NCBI GenBank assembly: GCA_016801845.1
Contig: CM028926.1
Location: 7,538,501-7,602,500 of the forward strand
DNA length: 64,000 nucleotides
Source: Polydactylus sextarius
Lineage: Eukaryota > Chordata > Actinopteri > Polynemidae
Direction: 5' to 3'
Part shown: positions 1 through 9,600 of the stretch, piece by piece
Layout: every line of letters starts with the position of its first letter
How positions within the stretch are numbered: position 1 is the first letter of the stretch
Notes under the pieces: generated by a model
What the model was told of the DNA's origin: nothing
Seen by the model: the letters and a program-made list of their open reading frames with translations, nothing else
Databases searched by the model: none
Program-made: the position numbers and the translations under genes

Positions 1-1040
1 ACAGTAAACACTAATGTAAACCACTTTGCTGATGCAGTTCTCTAAGTAACTATTAGGAACATGTAATTTTTTTATTAACTTTTTAGATTTGACCCAATAA
101 GAGGATGGTAAGTTTTCAACAATGGCTATCACTGTACACTACACCATGTTTTTAAGTATTTATTATATTTCATTATATGATACCATCAAGCAGTATCTAG
201 ATGTTTATTCTATTTTAGTGTTAATAATTTTATTTTATTATGAAACCACAGCAAGCGCCACAATTTAATTCTTCATAGAACATGTCTGTAATGGAGATGT
301 TATGAAATGCACAGTTTTTTGTCTCTGTGGACTTGATATTAGCCAAAGGAGAATTTGTTTGATGACAGTATACTCTTCCATCGGCTCTTGTATGTTTTAA
401 CGCATTGATTTTAGTGTAGATTTGTTTTTTTTTTTACTGTACTCTTTGCAGGGTTTTTTTTTGTCCGTTTTAGATTTTTTGCACGTGATTTAACTCTGAA
501 TTCAAGGAGCTAAACTTGCAGCAGGTGTCTGTTCTTTTACATATTTTGGGTGAGACATTCTGTAAGCTGCTCGTGTGTAATTTATCACAAAAAAGAGCCA
601 AAAGTTGTGCAGAATATCTTCCAAACCATTCGTGCCATCTGCTTGTCGTGTTTTACTTGCGTGTTGTGTTGTCGGTGCGTGTACTTGATGTTGATATTTG
701 TAATGGTTGTATATCGTCCTGTAACAAGCTGATTATACCACCAGTGCAAATCAACTGCCTCATATACTGTGAATGAACATTGCACTGTACCACAAACGCG
801 TCGCTGCTTCATGTCAGTGTATGACAACTGTAGGTGAAACTTGAAACATACTGGTTATCTGCATCCATTGTGCCAAGGATGGTGCATATGTTTACCAATA
901 CAGTACGTACGGTCCAACTGTGTTTGTTCTGAAGTGACACTGGTACCTTAATGTCTTATGTGACCTGATATAGATGCTTTAGAGTCTGAAGTTGTTATTT
1001 CCTTATTAAACATTTTTGTTCATGTGTGTTGTGTTTCATC
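1..1040 (+). other. Possible 3' end of an unidentified plus-strand gene
   Basis: No protein is recognisable here. The stretch is AT-rich with only short frames. An ATTAAA poly(A)-type hexamer lies at 1005-1010, followed by a GT-rich tract at about 1017-1038, as in a cleavage and polyadenylation site. This would make the segment the 3' UTR of a gene entering from the left and converging on the minus-strand HDAC gene, whose own signal is at 1255-1260. A tiny exon-like block at 87-107 is described under findings. The gene cannot be named, and the segment could equally be plain intergenic DNA. Confidence 0.3.
1005..1010 (+). terminator. Candidate ATTAAA poly(A) signal
   Basis: ATTAAA is followed within 10-30 bases by a GT-rich element. 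It would end a plus-strand transcript about 245 bases before the HDAC gene's poly(A) signal on the other strand. No coding exon is linked to it in this window. Confidence 0.3.
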
Positions 1041-1254
1041 CACTGACATTACCTGTATTCTTTTATGGGACATAGACAGTCGGTGAACAGTTCACTTCAA
1101 TAACATAATATTTAATGGATGTAAACAGGAAACGAATGTCACTTGCACAATCTGATGTGTTGGAAAGACATTTATATTATCTTTGGACAGTTGAGTGGTT
1201 GGTTGAATGCAGGTATAATGTAATATGATAAAAAGAAAAGTTCATTTACAAGGG

Positions 1255-1260
1255 TTTATT
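1255..1260 (-). terminator. Poly(A) signal of the HDAC-like gene
   Basis: TTTATT on the plus strand reads AATAAA on the minus strand, about 245 bases after the stop codon at 1504-1506. That is a reasonable 3' UTR length for a compact fish gene. No better signal lies nearer the stop. Confidence 0.55.
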
Positions 1261-1503
1261 TCATTTATCACATAGATCAAAATGTTATACAACATAATAT
1301 ATAATTCAATACTTGAACTGCATTGTCTTGTGTTTCTCATAATCTTGATTAAAATGTGTTGCTAGTGCCTATACAGGATATAAATATACAGTACTTAAGT
1401 AGTTGTTCACATTAGCTTTCACTTTCACACTTCTACTCATTGGCTCCTAAAGATCAAGTATCACTCAGGTTTGAGGGTCCGCTTCAATCTGGGGATGATG
1501 GTT
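1261..1503 (-). other. 3' UTR of the HDAC-like gene
   Basis: This is the stretch between the stop codon and the AATAAA on the minus strand. It is AT-rich with no open frame of note. The cleavage site itself is inferred to lie near 1235-1250. Confidence 0.5.
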
Positions 1504-1527
1504 TTATAGTCCAGCTTCTCTCCACAC
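1504..1527 (-). CDS. hdac12: HDAC-like gene exon 8 (stop codon)
   Basis: The last seven residues, VWREAGL, then TAA. The acceptor is TTTCAG. This is too short to show as an open frame, but it is in phase and continues the terminal helix of exon 7. Confidence 0.75.
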   Translation of the reverse strand: MWREAGL

Positions 1528-3393
1528 CTGAAATGGTAAATATGAATTTAATATCACTTATAATCAGTAATTGTTTGCTGTTTTTGTAACAAAAAAATGG
1601 GGTCATTTAGTAACATCTGTTGAAGGAGCAGTGTTGTGTTGTTTACCTTAGTTGCTGCTCTGTGGACGATGGAGTGTCTGAGCGCCAGTTTGTCAATATC
1701 TCTTGAATATCCTCCCCCAATAACAGCAGCGACCGGAACGCCCCTGCTCACCACAGTCTTCATCACATACAGATCTCTCTGATACAGCCCTTGAAGACAC
1801 ACAGTTGTTCAAAAAAAGTCTATATTGATTTGTGGTTAGAGATACTAGAGATTCTTGTGTGTAAAAAAAAAACATCGCTCACCTTGGTCAGTGAGACGGA
1901 GCCTCCCGAGTTCATCTTCACAGTGAGGATCGACACCTGCATCATACAGGACCAAGTCTGGACGGAAAGTCTCCAGTAGCCAGGGGAGGTGGGTTTCCAC
2001 TGATGAGAGCATCATCAGACGTGAGTTTATTAAATTAAAATAATGACACAATACAAATGTTTTATGATATAATTTCTAAATGTCTAAAACGAACCTGTGG
2101 ATAGGTATTCCTTGTCTTCCAGCCCATCCTCCACACTTACATCTAAGTCACTCTGTTGTTTACGGAGGGGGAAGTTTTTCCCACAATGCACTGAGAATGT
2201 AAACACACATGACTCTTCTTTAAATATGAAAGCTGTGCCATCGCCCTGTGGGATGGAAATAAATGAAGAAAGAGGAACAAATGAACGTGTTGCACTCGTA
2301 ACATATTGTTCTAATCCTGCAATGTTAAAAGTAGCAGAGACGAGTTAACTAAACCTGATGCACATCGAGATCTACGATCAAAACCTTCCTCTTGGGTGAA
2401 GCTTTGCCCATCAGGTGTTTGGCTGCAACTGCCAGGTCGTTGAGAAGACAAAATCCTGAACCGAAGCTCGGAAAAGCGTGATGTGTTCCTCCTGCTGTGC
2501 TGCAAGCCAGTCCTCTCTGCAGAGCCACTTCAGCAGCCAGAACAGTTCCACCTGTTGACGAGAGACGAGATGAAAAAGCTCCTGTGGTTTTGATCTGTTC
2601 ACACCCGGCAGCTGTGAAGGGTGTGTCTCCTCCTCCTCACCTGTTTCATATCGACACCGCCTCACTAGACCTTCACTCCAGGTGAAACCTGTCCTTTTTT
2701 GTTCCTGTTCGTTCGTCGTCCCGTTAATGAAGTTGTTCAAGTATTCCTGAGTGTGAACGCAGCTCAGTAAATCTTTAGAGGCGATTTGTGGGACCCACAC
2801 CTACTGTGAAGAAGGAGATTCACATCAACAAGAAATAATTATTCAAATATAGATAGATGAAATATTTATAGTATTCAACAATTACAAACAATGATTTTAA
2901 TTCATTAATTGAAAACTAGTTGTTTTTTTCTTATTGGTTCAACAATCTATAAAAGGAGGAACAGCTTAATCATTAATAAATCGATTTGGGATCAGTCTAC
3001 TTTTTTATTACTGAGAATAAAACGACTCACTCACCTGTTTCTGTGTGATCACTTGGTCTTTGAGTAAAAAGTGTAAAACTCTAGGAAACTTGTTCATGGG
3101 GAACCTGTGTTTCGGTGGGAGGTCACACACGTACATGTGATGATGAACCACCGGCAGCTCTTTGGATTCATGTCCCACCTGAGGAGAAGAAAAGCTGCTG
3201 TCAGGTCAGTTTTCATAGCGTTTAACGCAGTTTGTCTGTAATGTTGCATAAAATGACAAAACTTTACTCAAGTCAAAAAAGAACAACTTACTACTTCTGC
3301 ATGAAAACACCTGCAGGAGGTGAAAACTGCACCGAGCAACCGTCCCAGTTTGATGCGACGTCTTTTAGAGAATATTTGCTTCGCGCAGCTCAT
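1504..3393 (-). CDS. hdac12: Histone deacetylase superfamily protein, class-IV-like (probable Hdac12)
   Basis: Eight exons on the minus strand join in phase to 345 aa: 3393-3292, 3178-3035, 2800-2641, 2551-2355, 2245-2095, 1999-1883, 1789-1647 and 1527-1504. All introns are GT-AG; the exon 4 donor, GTTTAG, is weak. The protein is a single deacetylase domain after a short basic N-terminus. Visible active-site parts are the His pair H159-H160 in GGTHHAFPSFG, FCLLND at 169-174, zinc ligands D198 and H200 in VDLDVHQGDGT, the third ligand D275 in YDAGVDP, and the catalytic Y318 in GGGYSRD. The NFPLRKQQSDLDV stretch is typical of the bacterial and HDAC11-related class IV branch. The family hydrolyses acetyl-lysine or acetylated small amines using zinc. 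From memory, fish keep a gene of this type named hdac12, reported to act on acetylpolyamines; the symbol rests on that recollection. The enzyme looks catalytically complete. Confidence 0.88.
1647..1789 (-). CDS. hdac12: HDAC-like gene exon 7 (catalytic Tyr)
   Basis: Residues 291-338. It contains VPVAAVIGGGYSRD, with Y318 as the transition-state tyrosine, and the closing helix RHSIVHRAATK. It ends in phase 0 at GTAAAC. Confidence 0.88.
1883..1999 (-). CDS. hdac12: HDAC-like gene exon 6 (third zinc ligand)
   Basis: Residues 252-290. FRPDLVLYDAGVDPHCEDELGR is here in substance, with D275 the expected third zinc ligand. Phase 1 at both ends; the donor is GTGAGC. Confidence 0.88.
2095..2245 (-). 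CDS. hdac12: HDAC-like gene exon 5
   Basis: Residues 202-251. It starts with GDGT, completing the zinc-site loop, then FTFSVHCGKNFPLRK and SDLDVSVEDG. It ends in phase 1. Confidence 0.88.
2355..2551 (-). CDS. hdac12: HDAC-like gene exon 4 (His dyad and zinc ligands)
   Basis: Residues 136-201, with H159-H160, F169-C170 and the DLDVH zinc-binding motif at its end. The donor reads CAG|GTTTAG, poorer than the others, but the frame into exon 5 (GDGTAFIF) is exact. Confidence 0.88.
2641..2800 (-). CDS. hdac12: HDAC-like gene exon 3
   Basis: Residues 83-135, ending in phase 1. It carries the VHTQEYLNNFINGT helix and the GFTWSEGLVRRCRYETG block that precedes the active-site loops in class-IV-like deacetylases. 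Confidence 0.88.
3035..3178 (-). CDS. hdac12: HDAC-like gene exon 2
   Basis: Residues 35-82, phase 0 at both ends, with a GTGAGT donor. It encodes the first conserved block of the class-IV fold, LPVVHHHMYV then HRFPMNKFPRV. This substrate-loop region separates this branch from classes I and II. Confidence 0.88.
3292..3393 (-). CDS. hdac12: HDAC-like gene exon 1 (start codon, basic leader)
   Basis: Residues 1-34 from the ATG at 3393-3391, ending at a GTAAGT donor in phase 0. The leader has a cluster of Arg and Lys (KRRRIKLGR) and no acidic residue before E33, unlike the conserved core that follows. Confidence 0.8.
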
Positions 3394-3600
3394 TGTTTTA
3401 ACTAACATTTAATCACAGCCGCTGACAGAAGAGACATACATTCAGTTCAGTGTTATGAAACGAGTCATATGCGTCCTGTTTGTTGACGGATGCGTCAGTG
3501 TGTGTCTCCTCTGTGATGCTGCCACCTGCTGGTGCGGAGTGGAAACGACACACACTTCACCGTCGTGTTGTTGTTCAGCACCATGTGCTGATTTAGGATG
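3394..3600 (-). promoter_or_regulatory. Promoter side of the HDAC-like gene
   Basis: These are the 200 bases directly upstream of the start codon. They hold more CpG than the flanks, with ATGCGTCC and GATGCGTCAG elements and a full CTCF-type motif at 3518-3532. I see no TATA box. The transcription start is not resolved. Confidence 0.4.
3518..3532 (-). promoter_or_regulatory. CTCF-type binding motif
   Basis: The minus strand reads CCAGCAGGTGGCAGC, which fits the vertebrate CTCF core CCA(C/G)(C/T)AG(A/G)(G/T)GGC(A/G) at every position. It lies about 125 bases upstream of the HDAC-like start codon, at the edge of the interval between the two divergent genes. Confidence 0.5.
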
Positions 3601-6600
3601 AAAGCTGCAGATGCACAACATGATAGTTTGACATGATTTGTTGAAACATGTACAACATATTTCATGCGTGAATCCAGTGATTGATGGATGCTTCAGATTT
3701 TTACATTACGCTTCGTTAAGGATCGTAGGCTTGTAAGTTTTCAATCATGAATGGGGCCTTTTGTTGGCTTTTTGATTATATAAAATCATTCCAATTAAAA
3801 AAAAAAATTAAATAGTGGGTAAGCAAATAACAGGAGGAAAAAAAATGTTTTTTTCTTTGCCCTGGAGGCTTTATAACATTAAATGTAGATGCCTCTGTTT
3901 TAGATGAATTTAATATTGTCTTTATACTCATAAAATACTAATCAATTTCAACAGAAAGATGCAACATATTGAAGTTTCCACATTATATACAAATGATGCA
4001 GAAATAAAAATCTAAATTATTAATTTATGGAAATAGAACTCCTGCTCCTGGTCATTCAAAGTCTTTTGATGATGAGCTTTTTGTTTGTGTTAAGAGTCGT
4101 GATGTTGCCATGTCTGCCTCTAATAGCATTTCTTTTTTTCTTTTGATGCCTCTGGTGTTTCCTCTTTATCAATGTGCAAGCTGCATCTGTTGCCGCAAGC
4201 AGCCTCACATTCTTGTTTGTGTGCGAGGAACAGAAGATGCTGGTTAATATGCAGGCTGACAACAAACCAGAGTACACATTCTTTATGGTGGATTGAATGC
4301 AACCTCCTCTCTGTTGACAGAATAATTTTCATTTTGAGTCAAATGTATTCTGTCTCTTGGTCTCTCTCATCAAATCCTGTGACAGCTTTCTCTGCACACA
4401 CTCTGATTTCTCTCTGAGAGGAGGATAAATGGGGATGAAATTTTCATTCATGAGGCTCTTTTCATTCTACGCTCTTTCAGTTTTTTCTCTCTTGATTCAA
4501 ATTCAAATGATCAAAGACACTTTTGCAGTCAGAATTTTCCAACTTTCAACCCACGACAAATTGTTCATCCTTGGCACCGTATTTACATGTAATTATTAGA
4601 AGCTATTTCTTTCATCAGAGGTTCTTATTGACATTTGTCTGTATCCAGACCATCTTTCTTCACTGTCATCTTCCCTCTCATTAAAGTGAGGTGTACTGTG
4701 GCCAATGTGGTTATCCACACAGACACAGCATTATTCATGGTATCACACTGAAATCAAATCACACTCAGATCCCGAGAGATTTATAATCTTCATCCCCACA
4801 TGTTCCAGTTTAAAGTGACAGAGAGCTCAAGTGGAAGTTATATATGCTTATATATGGGTTTATTTTCTAACATCCATAATTTGATGCTCAGAAACACTGT
4901 ACTGAAACTGGTATTGTGTCTGGTTCTCCATCTGCGTCCGTTTTACATGGCTGCCGGGCAGCTTAAGGCGCTGTCTGGCACACTGTCGACCGCGGGGTAC
5001 AGAGATAGTCTGGTGGATGGGGATTAGTATGGCACCCACTGGGAGGGGCGAGTGTACTCACAGGCAGATTAGACAAAAGACAAGAGCATTGGCCCCAGGT
5101 GCACAGGACTCTCCTCCTAGAGAGAAGAGATTAGAGAGGTAAAAAAAAATCAATTACTGACTTGAGCCCTGTTAACAGGCATTTCAAACAGTGACAGGAG
5201 GGAAGAGATGGGGCTCTCGTTTAAAATAAAAGACTGGAATCTGTCCTGACAGAGACAAAATCACTTAGTGCAGTAGATACAGGTTATTATAATTCATTGA
5301 CCTATAGATTTTATGTTCTGCTTCAGGTGTCTCTCTAAGACATGAAGGAACAGAACATACCTCTAGCTCATTCTAAATGGACACGTTTATACATTCATAT
5401 AGTTCTTCTTATACGCATATCTTCTACCTCTATATCTATCACTTCTTTTCTTCTACTGAAGTCAGTGTGCTCACCAGCTAGCCCTGGTCTGCTCCGTCTC
5501 AAACCACTGAGAGATGAGGAGTCACTGCAGCATCTGATCTTCTTTGATGAAGTAGCACAGCTCAGAGGACATATTCTAACTTTTTGTCTCGCTAAATGCA
5601 ACGATGGCTGAAGCTCTTTGTTAGTAAACAGTAGCTAATGCCAAGACTGGCTATAGCACCTTTTAAAGACTGATGGTACACCAGTATAGGAAAACTGGGA
5701 ACTCAGTGTATTTTCTAAGGACACTAGACACTAGGACACTAGAGAAGTTTAGGATTGTACAAACCCATTATTATGGTGAGGTGCAGAATAGGTTGTGACT
5801 AATGTTTGTTTAACCATTATTTAACAACTAATGTGGAATCTGTTTTTGATTTATTGATTAACTGAATGTCAAAATAACAGGAAATACCAGTCACGGCTTC
5901 TATTGTATCTACAAATACTGGTTTTGTTGATTAACAGTTCAAAAATACCAAAATACTACATTGAAAGAATAATTTTCTGTTGATTGACTGATGGATAAAT
6001 AATTGTTTCATCTCTAATGCAAACTTTTCTGTCAGTTTGATGCAGATGTGATGTTTTACTGTGATTAAGTGCAAAACTAAAACTCTATTTGCAAGAGTCT
6101 GCCGACAGATTTTCATGCCATATAGAAATCAGTAGGAGTTGAAGCCTGCAAGCACACTGACACAGTTTAATTTAATACTTAAGTGGTTAAAAGCAAAGCA
6201 TAAACCACAGCTGACAGTCAGCTGTGAGGGAGCAGCAGTCTGCTTGAGGGCAGCTGTTAGGCCTCACAGCTCTGCATCTCATTCCTCCTAAAGACAAAAG
6301 AGGAAGCTGACAACTGTTCAGCTTTGATCTAATTTTCTCTTTTCTCATTGGGCAAAAATAAAACCAGGTCAGCTTGAGCTTTATTTCTCCCCCTTCAGCG
6401 TTATGTTTCTATAAATTGTGATGAGATCATTTCAGAGGTCGCCAAGTTGTTTCCTTTCTTAGAAAGTAGTGGTTAGTGTGTGTTATTCAATCCTAAATGT
6501 ATCATTTAGCCTTTGCTTAAAGAATTAGTTGGACTATGTACATTGTATGTCTTTGATTCACACATGGAGGGTATTGATGTTATTCTGCACGCAATGTGTG

Positions 6601-9600
6601 TTTAACCAAATGAATAACCCTGTCATTTCTGAATAGCCCTGTCATCTTGGCATGTATTTTCATGTTGGAAGGAAACATGTTTGTTGTCTGACCCCAGTAG
6701 GTGAGTATGTGGTGTGATGTTTGCATCAGACACTGGATTCAAACATGCCTGTCATTTACACATCACAATCACAACATCGAGCCCACAAACCCCCGAGTCC
6801 TTACCCTCCGCCCCACAACTCAGTGGAAGGAATTTGCTGGTTGATTGCGAGTGCTGGCAGAGCGTGTTGCAGCAGGTGAGGACAGAGGTTGTTGTGAATT
6901 AATTTGTAGCTGTTCTCAGTGTGTGATGGTGACGGGCTGCTGCCTCGTCCCTCCGAGGCAATCCCCCAGTCACATGAAAGGCCGAACTGATTCACCTCTC
7001 ATCCAGCCCAGTCTTAGTACAGTCACAGACATGCTGGGGAGACCGGCTGTGAAATCATTGTGCTGTTGTATAAATTACCATCATTTTACAGACAATTTTC
7101 TTGTGTTATCACGCCTGTTTTGACACCTTCTTTTTACTCTCAATCCTCCCCATTATTTGGGAATGCCCTGACATTTTTTGGCATCTTTTTGTGTGGCTGT
7201 TGTGTGGTAAACATGTCCACGTGTTGACAGTAACTAAAAATGTGTGAGTAAATGAAATACCAAGAAATCACAAAGCGGAGCAAGTCCAAAAACACTCACT
7301 TGCCTAAACATTTGCCAAGCCCCAAAGTGATTTTTAGGTTAGACATTTCCTCATAACTTGACAACTGTGTGGTGTTTGATATGTGATTTGATCCTCTGTG
7401 GTGCTAAAGTTTATCATCAACCTTTCAACTTCAGTTTGACTTGTGCCAAATCTGAATAATTGGATTACCTGAGAAAACCATGTAATTTGTGTTTGAAAGA
7501 TGTAATATGAAGTACACCGCACTATTTATTTAGACGCAATCAAACTTCCATTAGTTGCAGATAAAATAATAAGATAATAAGATTGTTCAAGATAGCTGTC
7601 TGGTTTTGTTTCAGCAAAAAGCAAGTTCATCTCTTGACAATTATCAAAGCATATTAACATCGGTTGGCTGCCAGAAGTAACAGCTCTTAGACGGTGTCAG
7701 AGGAACAGTTGGGATTCTAATTAATGCATCAAAATGTGTGATAAAGTCCAGAGGGGTGGTCTTAAGATCCTAAATGTGGAAACACTATTCGGGTTGATGG
7801 TATCAGGGTTGTTTCAGGGTGTGTGTGCGCACCATTTTACATTAATCTCTATTCTGTAAATCTGAATTATTGAGATCTTTGACTATTTTGTTGAGAATAA
7901 TTTTAATTCTATATCAGATTATAAACAACATGAGATGATTTTATACTTTTTTTTGTATTTCTAGTACTTATTTTTGACTCCAGAAAACTCTTAGCACTCT
8001 TATTTGGCTGTTCATCATGAGAGAAACAAAAAAATGAAGGAACAGTTTGTTCATAGCGGCCAGTGTCTGTGTACACACAACAACTCTGTGATGATCTGAT
8101 CAGCTCTTCAGATAGAGACAAAGCGAGACTGCAGAGAGAAGTGATAATCCAGAACATCTGCCCATGGTCTGTGGTATGCTGGGAATCTGTAGGGGAGTCG
8201 AAAAGCAACAGAGATATTGAGTCAGACTGTGGTATTGCTGGAATGTTTTCTAATGATGTTTACGTTTTGTATTATACTCTTTCTGTTTTCCACAGCTGGG
8301 TACTGTTCTTCTTACAAAAAAGAGCTGCAAACAACAGCATGAAAAACAGGCATAGTTTTTTATACTATTCCACATAAATACAGCATGATGTGAATGCTGT
8401 CACACCAAAATGTCCTTAGTGTGCATGTTTCCTGCCTTAACAGTGTCACTGTTTTTTATGTGCGGTGGTAACATGTTGCGTTGCTGGAAGGCAAACCTGC
8501 CGCGACCGTACAGCCACATGTTTCAGCAACACAGCTGGCTCCATTCTCTTCACCTGACTTCAGTCTCACTCTGCCGTATGAAGACCACAGGCACTTGAGA
8601 GTGTCTGCGCCGTCTAGATACAGCTGATAACGAGAGGAGGGAGAGAAGAGACAGAAAGTGAAATGACAGCGCAGAATGTGTTTCTCCTCATACAACAGTC
8701 AGTGGATGTATATACGTTAATATATACAGATAAATGAAAAGATGTAAATATGAACTTATTAGTGAGACTGAATCTATCATCGCCCTTCTGTCCAAACTTG
8801 AGTGTATTCTCTCTATTAATATGGGTAGTATGCATTACTGATGCTAATACTGATGACTTTATGCTCAACATGTACATTTTCCTTCATGGACACTGAAAGT
8901 ATCTTTCAAACTAATCTTTAAAACCGCCAATCTGAAATTTTTAAGTTAATAATTTGTCTTGCATTGCCTCTTTAAAATGAGTAAATCTAACTCACAAATA
9001 TGAGCCTCAGGAAATCAAAACCAAGTGTAACGAGATCAGGTTAGAAAGTAAAAGAAGAAATTTCCAAGCAACCATGTGTTAAAATGAGATATTACAGAGA
9101 TTTATGGTAGTTGATATTACATCACTAAGTCTGATAACTGTAGCTGATTTACAGCTCTGAGATGTTTTGATGAGTATTGTTTATTGATATTGACGAGTAT
9201 CCAAGTTTATTGATATATTGATGAGTATTGCAGTGCATTGTGGGGCTGTGTGTACTTAAGGACTGAGACATCTTGCACAAGCTTATGTCAATATCTCCTA
9301 TGTGTCAAATTTTATCCATTGTAAACCAAAAACAAACCAGGGGAGAAATCGAAACAGAAACAGAAACATTTTATAATAAAATGATTGATTTCTAATCTGG
9401 TTTGCAATAAATAATTCATTGAAAAGATTTTTTGTCTGGCCTCAGGTGTCACAGTTCTTTAGCAATTGAGTAATGAAATCTCTTACACTCTTCTGACTAA
9501 AGTGAATCAGACTGGGACATTATGATTCTTATCGCACACCAAATCAGACAAAACCAAACAGCAATATCCTCTCGCGTCTTTCTTGAGGGGTTGGCACCGA

